From Glaciimonas sp. PCH181 (GTDB taxonomy: Bacteria > Pseudomonadota > Gammaproteobacteria > Burkholderiales > Burkholderiaceae_D), in contig NZ_PYFP01000001.1 in assembly GCF_003056055.1 (NCBI RefSeq), positions 1,240,001 to 1,304,000 on the forward strand: DNA of 64,000 bases. The letters are read 5' to 3'. The notes under the pieces were generated by a model that searched no databases, was not told the DNA's origin, and saw only the letters and a list, made by a program, of their open reading frames with translations. A program made the position numbers and the translations under genes. Of this stretch, positions 1-8,481 are shown piece by piece. Each line of letters opens with the position of its first letter. The first letter of the stretch is position 1.

Positions 1-56
1 TATCCCATTGCATTTTCGTTTCAATATCTATATCGGCTATTCCGACCAAGTGTGCA

Positions 57-286
57 CTATCGCTGCATTAATCGCGGGAAAAGTTCGTAAGCATTCCTGC
101 GCGCAATGGCCTCATGCTCGGCTGCGCTCAACCCCTTAGCATTGCGAAAGCCATCGACATTAGCATTGATGCCCTGCTCTGGAATGAACGGATAATCGTT
201 ACCGAACAGGATATGGGTCAGAGACGTAAGGCGTCGCAACCCTGCGATCGCGCCGTCGGTGGCGGAAGCGGCAAGATCGCCTCGCT
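57..286 (-). pseudogene. Amidohydrolase (amidohydrolase-2 / ACMSD-like) 3' remnant
   Basis: Only the last 70 or so codons of a metal-dependent amidohydrolase survive. The visible protein contains HILFGNDYPF, which matches the conserved C-terminal strand with the metal-site Asp of this family, and it ends with a typical helix (AEHEAIARRNAYELFPRL). Family members usually have about 300 residues. Reading upstream in frame gives GDLAAS and then a TAG stop just before the end of the tetR gene, so the catalytic barrel is missing. An internal TTG at 239 could start a 60-residue peptide but without a visible ribosome site. It is best read as the scar of a deletion that joined this gene to the neighbouring tetR. 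Confidence 0.6.
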
Positions 287-294
287 AATTCGGT

Positions 295-993
295 CTATTC
301 ACCGACACGCCGCAATGCATTGTCAATTTCATTGCGAAACTGGACCAATTTATTCAGCGCATGGTTGGTAGGGGTAAATGAGGACCACAGCATTGCGGTA
401 AGCTGCTGCGCCGTCGTTTCAATATCCGGTTTATTTTTATTCACCATGTAATCCCACAGCACATGCTCCATCGAACCATAGACCATGTCGCGCAGCAGCG
501 GCAACGGCATGTCCGTGCGCACTTCTCCGTTGCGCTGCGCGTTGGACAACACTTTCATAAGCGGTGCCGTGTAACGCCGCTTCAACTCTGCTATCAGGCC
601 AGCAAATTCCGCATCGACAGTGCGCCCCTCGCTTAACACCAGCGTGCACATGCCGGTGCCTTCCTGCATCAAGGTAATCAGATGCTTGCGTACAACGTAG
701 TGCAGTTGTGCCTGCGTTCCGGTTATCTGCGCAACTTCAACTTCCAGCTTGGTCGAAATTTCATCGTACCAAGCCTTGATGACTTGCATGCACAAGTCGC
801 GTTTGCTGCCGAAATAAGAAAAAATTGTTGCTTCCGAAATACCGAGCTGTCGCGCGATTTCCAGCGTTGTGGTCTTTTCGTAGCCATTTCCAGAAAATAC
901 GTCACGGGCTACCGTCAATATTTCCTTCACGCGCTTTTCGGAGCGTGCGCCTAGAGCTTCGCGCTTGCGCGGAATCGTTACCGTTTTATTCAT
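295..993 (-). CDS. TetR/AcrR family transcriptional regulator
   Basis: A 232-residue protein with an N-terminal TetR helix-turn-helix at about residues 20-66 (ILTVARDVFSGNGYEKTTT, then IARQLGISEATIFSYFGSKR). The C-terminal ligand-binding domain is divergent, as is normal. TetR proteins are cytosolic dimeric repressors released by small ligands. It lies between an amidohydrolase stub and the liuDB genes in the same direction, 269 bases downstream of liuD, so it may once have controlled a catabolic operon that has since decayed. A 7-base inverted repeat at 1117-1139 upstream of its start is a possible operator. Ligand unknown. Confidence 0.9.
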   Translation of the reverse strand: MNKTVTIPRKREALGARSEKRVKEILTVARDVFSGNGYEKTTTLEIARQLGISEATIFSYFGSKRDLCMQVIKAWYDEISTKLEVEVAQITGTQAQLHYVVRKHLITLMQEGTGMCTLVLSEGRTVDAEFAGLIAELKRRYTAPLMKVLSNAQRNGEVRTDMPLPLLRDMVYGSMEHVLWDYMVNKNKPDIETTAQQLTAMLWSSFTPTNHALNKLVQFRNEIDNALRRVGE

Positions 994-1262
994 GGGCTTG
1001 CAGAACCTTGGAATTGTCTTGTTTGCTGCTACACGGCGAGTCCGTCAGCGGCCAGCGTCGGGCCAATCAGCACCTGTCTCATTAGAAAATTTTACCATAC
1101 CGATCTCCTGAGAATACTCTGGCCTTCCTACTGCCAGAGAAGTGATTGTTGGTGATCAAATTTTCCAAAATCACCGTTCCATGCATTGGTTTCTGAACCG
1201 ATTATTATGCAGACAGTTAAGGCGCATTTCGATCTTTCGCTAGCGCGATTGATCAAATTTCA
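994..1262. other. Intergenic region between tetR and liuD with a short inverted repeat
   Basis: No convincing gene is present. CTCTGGC at 1117-1123 and GCCAGAG at 1133-1139 form an inverted repeat that could be a TetR operator or a small hairpin. A leftward ATG at 1098 preceded by AGGAG opens a 17-codon reading frame that ends at 1045. It matches nothing I recognise and may be debris of a lost gene between liuD and tetR. Confidence 0.35.
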
Positions 1263-3272
1263 TTAAACCTTAAATGAAAGCAACTGCGTACCTTCCTCGA
1301 CCTGATCACCCATCGCATACAGCACTTCCTCCACCATGCCGTCACGCGGCGCGGCGATCGTGTGTTCCATTTTCATGGCTTCCATGATCAACAACGGTGC
1401 GCCTTTTTGTACCGTGTCGCCCTTGCACACCAAGATCGCGACGATCTTGCCGGGCATCGGCGCGGTCAGTCTGCCGACTTCGGCTTCGACTTGCCCCGCA
1501 TGCGCGAGGGGGTCGTTGTACGGCAACACTGCGTGCTTGCCCGCAGCAAATACATGCACGGTATCGCGGTCCACGACGACGGTGCCGCGCACCAACCTGC
1601 CATCCACCCGGATCGCATAGTCACTACCCTGCTGCGTCACCAGTGTGACCTGCGACGTTAGATTGGCGTACCCAAGGGTCCAGCCATTTTGCTCGTAGTC
1701 CAACGTCACTGGCAAGCGCTGTCCAAGGTCGGTAAATTCGAGCGTGCGCTGCAACGTGGCATTCATGCGCCAGCCCGTCAAAAGCGCCCATGGATCGGAG
1801 GATGCCACTCTCGTTCGCCGGGATTCATGGGCCAACAGTGCCATCACCGCCAGTGCCATCACTTCAATCGATACCGGTGCTGGGGCCGGGAACAATGCAG
1901 CATGATGGCGTTCGATCAAGCCGGTATCGAGATCGGCGCTGGCGAACGGTACGCTCTCGACCAGCCGCTTCAAGAACGCGATATTGGTATTCAGTCCCAC
2001 GACCCGATAGTCCGACAGCGCATCGCTCATCCGCGTCAGCGCTTCTTGGCGGTCGCGCCCCCAAACGATCAGCTTGGCGATCATCGGATCATAAAAAGGG
2101 GAAATCGCATCGCCTTCGCGCACCCCGCTATCGATGCGCAGCGCCGCGGGCTGCTCTGCCGTTCCGCCTAGCTCGAACGCCACCGCTGCAGGGGTACGTA
2201 AATGACGCAAGGTGCCAATCGACGGCAAGAAATCGTTGTCTGGATTCTCCGCATAAATACGCGCTTCGAGCGCATGGCCATGGATCTTTAGCTGTTGCTG
2301 CTGCAACGGTAGCGCCTCGCCAAAGGCCACCCGTAATTGCCACTCGACCAAGTCCTGACCGGTGATCATTTCGGTGACCGGATGTTCGACCTGCAGCCGG
2401 GTGTTCATTTCCATGAAATAGAACGAACCATCCTGGTTGGCGATGAATTCGACCGTGCCAGCGCCGACGTAACCGACCGCCTTGGCTGCCGCGGTTGCCG
2501 CATTGCCCATCGCCATGCGGCGTTCGGCCGTCATACCCGGCGCGGGCGCTTCTTCCAGCACCTTTTGGTGGCGACGCTGGACCGAGCAGTCGCGCTCGAA
2601 CAGATAAACGCAGCTGCCGTGCGTATCGGCAAATACCTGGATTTCGATATGGCGTGGCTGGGTCAGGTATTTTTCAACCAGCACCTTGTCGTCGCCAAAG
2701 CTGTTGATTGCTTCGCGCTTGCAAGATGCCAAGGCATCCTTGAACTGCTGGCTTTTCTCGACGATGCGCATGCCTTTGCCGCCACCGCCAGCGCTGGCCT
2801 TGATCAAGACCGGATAGCCCATCGCGTCGGCCTCATTTTGCAAGAAATCCGGATCCTGTTGATCGCCATGGTAACCCGGCACTAACGGCACCTTAGCCTT
2901 TTCCATCAAGGCTTTGGCGGCCGACTTGGAACCCATCGCAACGATAGCAGAAGCTGGCGGGCCGATGAAGACTATGCCTGCGTCAAAGCAGGCTTGCGCG
3001 AATTGTGCATTCTCGGACAAGAAGCCGTAACCCGGATGGATCGCCTGTGCGCCCGTTGCGAGCGCCGCCGCGATGATTTTATCGGCGCTCAGATAACTTT
3101 CCTTGGCCGGTGCCGCGCCGATTGCGACCGATTCGTCGCACAGCGCGACATGGCGTGCATTGATATCCGCATCCGAATAAACGGCAACGGTTTTTACACC
3201 CATGCGACGCGCCGATGAGGCAACCCGGCAGGCAATCTCGCCACGGTTAGCGATCAGAATTTTTGTAAACAT
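1263..3272 (-). CDS. liuD: Methylcrotonyl-CoA carboxylase, biotin-containing (alpha) subunit
   Basis: This 669-residue protein is the biotin carboxylase plus biotin carrier subunit of 3-methylcrotonyl-CoA carboxylase in leucine and isovalerate breakdown. It opens with the biotin carboxylase fold (FTKILIANRGEIACRV), followed by an ATP-grasp domain containing a glycine-rich loop (KASAGGGGKGMR), the EMNTRLQVEHPVTEM substrate segment, and a C-terminal biotinyl domain. The biotinyl lysine is K634 in EAMKMEH. Length is typical. Its partner liuB lies 69 bases upstream in the same direction, so they are probably one transcript. The related acyl-CoA carboxylase alpha subunits share this architecture; adjacency to liuB supports methylcrotonyl-CoA. 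Confidence 0.93.
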   Translation of the reverse strand: MFTKILIANRGEIACRVASSARRMGVKTVAVYSDADINARHVALCDESVAIGAAPAKESYLSADKIIAAALATGAQAIHPGYGFLSENAQFAQACFDAGIVFIGPPASAIVAMGSKSAAKALMEKAKVPLVPGYHGDQQDPDFLQNEADAMGYPVLIKASAGGGGKGMRIVEKSQQFKDALASCKREAINSFGDDKVLVEKYLTQPRHIEIQVFADTHGSCVYLFERDCSVQRRHQKVLEEAPAPGMTAERRMAMGNAATAAAKAVGYVGAGTVEFIANQDGSFYFMEMNTRLQVEHPVTEMITGQDLVEWQLRVAFGEALPLQQQQLKIHGHALEARIYAENPDNDFLPSIGTLRHLRTPAAVAFELGGTAEQPAALRIDSGVREGDAISPFYDPMIAKLIVWGRDRQEALTRMSDALSDYRVVGLNTNIAFLKRLVESVPFASADLDTGLIERHHAALFPAPAPVSIEVMALAVMALLAHESRRTRVASSDPWALLTGWRMNATLQRTLEFTDLGQRLPVTLDYEQNGWTLGYANLTSQVTLVTQQGSDYAIRVDGRLVRGTVVVDRDTVHVFAAGKHAVLPYNDPLAHAGQVEAEVGRLTAPMPGKIVAILVCKGDTVQKGAPLLIMEAMKMEHTIAAPRDGMVEEVLYAMGDQVEEGTQLLSFKV

Positions 3273-3341
3273 GTTTTTCTCCAGAATACGGTGGCTTGCG
3301 GGTAAGAATACGCAATGCGCGGATAGTGAGCGTGCGACGCG

Positions 3342-4949
3342 TTACATGCGGAATACGCCAAATTTTGTGTCAGGAATAGGCGCATTGAGCGATGCCGACA
3401 AGCCTAGTCCCAGCACCATGCGCGTATCGGCTGGGTCGATGACGCCATCGTCCCAGAGGCGTGCCGATGCATAGTAGGGATGGCCCTGATGCTCGTATTG
3501 CGCGCGAATCGGCTGCTTGAAGGCTTCTTCTTCCTCGCTGGTCCAGGTGCCGCCTTTCAACTCGATGCCGTCACGCTTGACAGTCGCCAACACGCTGGCC
3601 GCCTGCTCGCCACCCATCACCGAAATCCGGGCGTTCGGCCACATCCACAAAAACCGCGGAGAAAAACCACGACCGCACATGCCATAGTTGCCCGCGCCGA
3701 AACTGCCGCCGATGATCACGGTAAATTTCGGCACGGCTGCGGTGGAAACTGCCGTTACCATCTTTGCACCGTTTCTGGCGATCCCTTCGTTCTCATATTT
3801 ACGTCCGACCATGAAGCCGTTGATATTCTGCAGGAACACCAACGGAATTTTGCGCTGGCAGCAAAGTTCGATAAAGTGCGTTCCTTTCAGCGCAGACTCC
3901 GAGAAGAGGATGCCGTTGTTGGCAATGATCCCCACCGGAATACCGTGGATATGGGCAAAGCCGCACACCAGCGTAGTGCCATAGCGGGCCTTAAATTCAT
4001 CGAATTCGCTGCCATCGACGATACGGGCAATGACTTCGCGCACGTCGAACGGCTTGCGGGAATCGGTCGGAATGATGCCGTACAGTTCTTGCGGCGAATA
4101 CTTGGGTTCGACGGGCTCGCGCAACAACATATCGTGGGATTTTTTTCGATTCAGGTTCGACACGATGGTGCGTGCCAGAGACAACGCATGCAGGTCGTTT
4201 TGGGCTAAGTGATCGACCACGCCCGATAGCCGGGTATGCACATCCCCGCCACCGAGGTCTTCGGCAGTGACCACTTCGCCAGTAGCCGCTTTTACCAGCG
4301 GCGGTCCGCCTAAGAAAATGGTGCCCTGATTCTTGACGATGATTGATTCATCGCTCATCGCTGGCATGTAGGCGCCGCCAGCGGTGCACGAACCCATCAC
4401 CACCGCAATTTGCGCAATGCCCTTGGATGACAACTGAGCTTGGTTGAAGAATATCCGCCCGAAATGGTCGCGGTCGGGAAACACGTCATCCTGATTCGGC
4501 AAATTTGCACCGCCGCTATCGACTAGGTAAATGCACGGCAAATTGTTTTGTTCGGCGATTTCCTGCGCCCGCAAATGCTTCTTGACCGTCATCGGATAAT
4601 AGGTGCCGCCCTTAACGGTCGCATCGTTGCAGACGATGACACACTCTAGCCCGGCCACACGGCCAATACCGGTGATGATGCCCGCTGATGGAGCCGCATT
4701 GTGATACATGCTATCGGCAGCCAGTTGAGAAAACTCCAAGAATGGCGTTCCGGGATCGAGCAGCATTTGTACCCGATCACGCGGCAATAGCTTGCCGCGC
4801 GCAGTGTGCTTGCTACGCGCTTCTTCGCTGCCACCCAGCGCGATTTTGGCAACCTTCCGTTTTAAGTCGTCAACGACGGTTTGCAGCGCGGCGACATTGG
4901 CCTTGAAATCTTCGGAACGAGGATTCAGTTTGGAATCTATGATGGTCAT
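3342..4949 (-). CDS. liuB: Methylcrotonyl-CoA carboxylase, carboxyltransferase (beta) subunit
   Basis: A 535-residue acyl-CoA carboxyltransferase that moves CO2 from biotin on LiuD to 3-methylcrotonyl-CoA. The crotonase-like double domain is visible. The N-terminal half has [20 protein letters not shown] and the glycine-rich [20 protein letters not shown]; the C-terminal half has [15 protein letters not shown] and [16 protein letters not shown], the oxyanion-forming loops. MCC beta proteins are about 535 residues, as here. The gene normally sits between liuA and liuC, but here the upstream liuA is internally deleted and no liuC lies between liuB and liuD. Confidence 0.93.
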   Translation of the reverse strand: MTIIDSKLNPRSEDFKANVAALQTVVDDLKRKVAKIALGGSEEARSKHTARGKLLPRDRVQMLLDPGTPFLEFSQLAADSMYHNAAPSAGIITGIGRVAGLECVIVCNDATVKGGTYYPMTVKKHLRAQEIAEQNNLPCIYLVDSGGANLPNQDDVFPDRDHFGRIFFNQAQLSSKGIAQIAVVMGSCTAGGAYMPAMSDESIIVKNQGTIFLGGPPLVKAATGEVVTAEDLGGGDVHTRLSGVVDHLAQNDLHALSLARTIVSNLNRKKSHDMLLREPVEPKYSPQELYGIIPTDSRKPFDVREVIARIVDGSEFDEFKARYGTTLVCGFAHIHGIPVGIIANNGILFSESALKGTHFIELCCQRKIPLVFLQNINGFMVGRKYENEGIARNGAKMVTAVSTAAVPKFTVIIGGSFGAGNYGMCGRGFSPRFLWMWPNARISVMGGEQAASVLATVKRDGIELKGGTWTSEEEEAFKQPIRAQYEHQGHPYYASARLWDDGVIDPADTRMVLGLGLSASLNAPIPDTKFGVFRM

Positions 4950-4981
4950 GGCGTAGTATTTCGCAGGTAAGAGATGATCAA

Positions 4982-5260
4982 TTATTGGGTTTCGTCGAAC
5001 AATTCACAGCCGATAAACATGTCCCGGATTTTTGAAGTGCCAGCTCCGATTTCATACGGCTTGGCGTCACGCAAAAAAACGGTCGCCCCGAAAAAATCAC
5101 TATGACGACTCAGTGCCAGATCGTCTCGCCCGCCATCCAATTGGATTTTTTGGATTGCAATGTCGGCTTGCACGAATTGCTGGACCGTATTGCGCAGCGC
5201 AACAATATCGTCGTCGCGATCAAAGCTGAGGCCGAGAAAATTGATGAATTGATTCGCCAT
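4982..5260 (-). pseudogene. liuA: Isovaleryl-CoA dehydrogenase, internally deleted remnant
   Basis: This 92-codon frame keeps the first 30-40 residues of an acyl-CoA dehydrogenase (LGLSFDRDDDIVALRNTVQQ), then jumps to the extreme C-terminus (AKPYEIGAGTSKIRDMFIG, then CELFDETQ). The latter is the family ending that normally reads YEIGAGTSEIRRMLIGRELF. About 300 residues, including the FAD-binding and catalytic core, are absent, so it cannot be an active enzyme. The frame stayed open across the deletion. It lies 32 bases upstream of liuB, exactly where liuA belongs in a liu operon. The drift from RRMLIGREL to RDMFIGCEL fits relaxed selection. Confidence 0.8.
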
Positions 5261-5440
5261 GATTTCCTTGCTATAAAGGTGAGGAAAAACTAAAAAATAC
5301 TCAGCATCGCGTATCGCATATTGGTTAATTGCCTATGCGGGCCACTCAAAGTGAAGAGAATACATTTCCATCGCTTGCAGCATTGCGGCGCGGACCGGTA
5401 GCCAGACGTTCAGACGGGAGATGCTCCAGTTTTTTTCAAA

Positions 5441-5457
5441 TGTGAGTATAACTCACA
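5441..5457. promoter_or_regulatory. Palindromic operator overlapping a leftward -10 element
   Basis: TGTGAGT-ATA-ACTCACA is a perfect 7+3+7 inverted repeat. On the minus strand its core reads TTATACT, usable as a -10 element for the liu genes. That makes it a good candidate repressor site, with the shape of a TetR- or GntR-type operator. The binding protein is not identified; the tetR at 295-993 is one candidate. Confidence 0.5.
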
Positions 5458-5655
5458 AAATAACGAAAACAAACATGAAAATCCAGCTTCATTCACATTG
5501 ATGTAAGTCATAATAATGATTATAATTCGACAAAACATATTTGAGCTTTGCTCAATAAAATGATGAGACAGCAACATCCTTATGCCATATTGACCGTCGT
5601 TCGCAGGCTCTCGCGACCACGGTAAGTAGGTCTACCTAAAGCCTAATTTTTTTGA

Positions 5656-5689
5656 AACGCTAGCTAAACTTAAAGGTATAGCTAGCGTT
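5656..5689. promoter_or_regulatory. 11-base inverted repeat upstream of the substrate-binding protein gene
   Basis: AACGCTAGCTA at 5656-5666 and TAGCTAGCGTT at 5679-5689 are perfect reverse complements separated by 12 bases. The site lies about 110 bases before the likely start of the downstream gene. It could be an operator for that gene or a hairpin in its leader. No T-tract follows, so a terminator is less likely. Confidence 0.4.
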
Positions 5690-5801
5690 CCCCACACCGG
5701 ATGGAGTGCGGAGCCCCAATACAAGTCAGCACTTGTATACGACCATTGCCAACGCAAGTACGCGCGATGACCGATCAAACATTTTGTTAATGGAATATTC
5801 A

Positions 5802-7031
5802 ATGGAAACGAAAAATATGCGCACGGGAAGCAAAAAAAATTGGCTGGCTGCCACCCTGCTGGCGGCAATCACTACCTCCGCTTCCGCTCAAATTAGCAAT
5901 GATGTTGTCAAGATCGGCATCCTGACCGATATGTCAGGGCTATATTCGGACCTATCAGGTCAGGGCTCAATCGTGGCGGCCAGGATGGCCATCGAGGATT
6001 TCGGCAAGACCGTGCTGGGCAAGCCAATTGAACTGGTGTATGCCGATAGCCAGAACAAGGCTGACGTCGCCGCCACCAAAGCACGCGAATGGATCGATCA
6101 GCAACATGTGGATGTGCTGATGGATCTGGTGCCGACCAACGTCGCTTTGGCGGTCATGGATGTGGCGCAGCAAAAGAATAAGATTGCGATCGTCGTCGGT
6201 TCGGCTTCCAGCACTATCACCAATGAAAAATGCACTGCGACTTCGGCCCACTGGATGTATGACACCTATTCCAGCTCGGTCGGCACCGGCAAAGCATTGG
6301 TCAAGCGTGGCGCTGATAGCTGGTTCTTCCTGACTGCCGATTATGCGTTCGGTAAATCGCTAGAGAAGGATGTGTCGGATGTCGTGACGGCTGCGGGCGG
6401 CAAGGTAGTGGGTTCGGTCAAGCATCCATTAAACGCCAGCGATTTTTCCTCATTCTTACTGCAAGCACAAACCTCGAAGGCGAAAGTAATTGGCCTGGCC
6501 AATGCCGGCGGCGATACCGTCAATGCGGTCAAGCAAGCCAGTGAATTCGGCATTGCCTCCAAGGGTCAATTGGTCGCTCCTTTGCTGATGTTCATCAGTG
6601 ATGTGCATTCGATGGGTCTGCAAAATGCCCAAGGCATGTATTTGACCGAAGGCTTTTATTGGGATACCAACAATGACACCCGCGCATGGTCCAAGCGCTT
6701 CTTCTCGATTCAAAAGAAGATGCCGACTATGGCGCAAGCCGGGATGTATTCTGCCGTCACGCATTACCTGAAATCAGTGAAGGCAGCGGGCACCGACGAC
6801 ACCGCCCCGGTGATGAAAAAAATGCGCGAATTGCCGATTTCGGATGTGGTCATCCCGAAAGGTACGCTGCGCGAAGATGGCCGCGTGGTACATGACATGC
6901 TACTACTGCAAGTGAAAAAACCGGCCGAATCAAAAATGCCGTGGGATTACTACAAGATCGTCAGCGTGGTGCCGGGCAACGATGCATTCCGTCCGCTAGC
7001 GCAATCGGGCTGCCCGCTGGTGAAGAAATAA
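5802..7031 (+). CDS. ABC transporter substrate-binding protein (branched-chain amino acid / LivK type)
   Basis: A periplasmic type 1 solute-binding protein of about 409 residues. It has a Sec signal peptide (KKNWLAATLLAAITTSASA, cleaved before QISN), then VKIGILTDMSGLYSDLSGQG, the classic opening of the LivJ/LivK and amide-binding family. ATGs at 5790, 5802 and 5817 are possible starts. 5802 has GGAA six bases upstream and 5817 has GGAA nine bases upstream; both keep the signal peptide. No permease or ATPase gene accompanies it: the next DNA is the parB remnant of the island, about 35 bases on. Any transporter partners must be elsewhere or were lost. Substrate unknown. Confidence 0.85.
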   Translation: METKNMRTGSKKNWLAATLLAAITTSASAQISNDVVKIGILTDMSGLYSDLSGQGSIVAARMAIEDFGKTVLGKPIELVYADSQNKADVAATKAREWIDQQHVDVLMDLVPTNVALAVMDVAQQKNKIAIVVGSASSTITNEKCTATSAHWMYDTYSSSVGTGKALVKRGADSWFFLTADYAFGKSLEKDVSDVVTAAGGKVVGSVKHPLNASDFSSFLLQAQTSKAKVIGLANAGGDTVNAVKQASEFGIASKGQLVAPLLMFISDVHSMGLQNAQGMYLTEGFYWDTNNDTRAWSKRFFSIQKKMPTMAQAGMYSAVTHYLKSVKAAGTDDTAPVMKKMRELPISDVVIPKGTLREDGRVVHDMLLLQVKKPAESKMPWDYYKIVSVVPGNDAFRPLAQSGCPLVKK

Positions 7032-7061
7032 TTTTCGTGTTGTAGGCTAATTTGATTGCGC

Positions 7062-8429
7062 GCATCCGACGATGCACAGTGCCGCCGTGCGGTGGGCGCT
7101 CAAACGGCGCGCCAGTTTTTCGGAGATTCCAGCCCTCTTCGACTCTAACCTGTCCTCGCCCTCGGTGTCTTCCGGGTCGATACCGCTTTGACCCTCGCCA
7201 GTGTCCACAACACGTCGGCCTCGGCGTCACGCAACAGACCGCGATGAATGACAGGTTCGCCTTGGCGGTCGAGCGTGACGACTACACCCGCAGCGGCGCG
7301 AACGGTCTGGCCGTAGGCCAGCAATTCGGCTTCCAGCGCCTCCAGTTGTTCCCCCACGCGGCGGCCTTCGTCGTCGAGCGCTTCGGCTTTTTCTTCGTCC
7401 TCGGTATCGAGAGCGGCATTCAAGGCTTCCCCGACTTCCTGTTCCTTGGCTTGCAGCTTGGCGATACGCTTGGCCTCGCGGGCGTTGGGCTTGCGCCGTT
7501 CCTTCGGAGCGCGTTGGAAGGCTTGCAGGTCGGCATAGGTGGCGGCGGGCTCTGCTTCCACCCATGCCCATCCCTCGCGGCGCACTTCGTCGGCAATGCC
7601 GGTCAGCTTGTCCTGCGCCAGCCGGTCTATCAATGCCGCATCGGTCAAATACACGCCGTTGTCACCCTCGGCGAACAGGTCGCGCCGCCTGCGGCCTCGT
7701 AGGCATCCAGCCCGACGAAACGCACCAGCGGATGATGATGGGCATCGATTTCCCGTTCGGTCAGCCGTTCGCGCAATGCGCTCGGGGTGCGCTGCCAGTG
7801 CGGCGCATCGTAAAACGCGGCTTCCTGTGCGGCATGGTCGTCGGTGATTGCCAATGCCATCAACTGGTCAAGGTTCACCGCATCGGCCCGATAGTCGGCC
7901 ATCAAACGCTGGGAGACGTTTGCCAGCTTCAAGCGACGCTGCACCACCAGCGGGGTCACGCCAAAGTCTGCTGCAATGTCCTCAATGGGACGGCCTTCCG
8001 CGATCAGGGCAGCAAACGCCTCGAACTGGTCGGCGGGGTGCATGGCTTCGCGTTGTACATTCTCGGTCAGACTGGCAGTACGCGCCGACGCATCGGCCAC
8101 CAGCAGGCAAGGCACCGCGTAATCCTTGGCAATGCGCCGCTTCTTCGCCAGCAGTTTCAATGCAGCAAGCCGGCGACCACTTCGTAATGCTCGCCATCGC
8201 TGGCAAGAATCACGGTCAGGTTTTGCAGCAGGCCCACGCGCTCGATGCTGGCGGCCAATTCGGTTATGGATGCGCCCAAAGTCTTGCGCACATTGCGCTT
8301 GGACGGGCGAAGCTGCGACAGTGGCACCAGCAACATGTTCTGCGAGGGCGTGGCGGCTTCGAGGGCTTTGACTTCTTGAGTAGTAACGGTATTCACGGTG
8401 ATAGCTCCTGTCCCCTGCGGGACGTTCAA
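7062..8429 (-). pseudogene. parB: ParB-like partition protein gene of an ICE/plasmid, frameshifted and truncated
   Basis: Three consecutive leftward frames together make one ParB-family protein. Frame one (8429-8157) carries VPLSQLRPSKRNVRK and HYEVVAG, then breaks where the GxRR nuclease-like motif should be. Frame two (8160-7645) continues with LKLLAKKRRIAKDYAVPCLL, ASLTENVQREAMHP and the helix-turn-helix segment. It breaks after YEAAGG. Frame three (7654-7145) continues with YLTDAALIDRLAQ and a charged Lys/Glu helix. Past its stop, reading to about 7062 still gives EKLARRLSAHRTAAL, a piece of the usual ParB C-terminus, before similarity stops. At least two small frameshifting deletions and a larger C-terminal loss make it non-functional. 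The junction near 7062 marks the left edge of the island. Confidence 0.8.
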
Positions 8430-8452
8430 GATTAAAAAAATGGATAACTGAT

Positions 8453-8470
8453 CGAGGGGCTAGCCCCTCG
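8453..8470 (-). terminator. Palindromic hairpin after the DUF932 gene
   Basis: CGAGGGGCTAGCCCCTCG is an 18-base perfect palindrome twelve bases past the DUF932 stop. A T-rich stretch follows on the minus strand after a short gap (8434-8440), so it may end that transcript or act as a processing hairpin before parB. Confidence 0.4.
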
Positions 8471-8481
8471 GATGGGTTCGT

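Larger units (their letters stand above)
5261..5801. other. Regulatory intergenic region between the liu remnant and the substrate-binding protein gene
   Basis: About 540 bases with no credible gene. It separates divergent transcription units and is AT-rich between 5430 and 5600. Two palindromic sites stand out and are listed separately, at 5441-5457 and 5656-5689. The reading frame of the downstream gene can be extended to a GTG at 5706, but that extension lacks a ribosome site and has no signal-peptide character. Confidence 0.6.

Noticed and set aside
1045..1098. 17-codon leftward frame with a good AGGAG site between liuD and tetR
   Set aside because: Too short and unmatched; possible debris of a lost gene, mentioned only in the intergenic entry.
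7052..7702. Rightward 216-codon frame opposite parB
   Set aside because: Antisense shadow of the parB remnant, which alone gives recognisable ParB segments.
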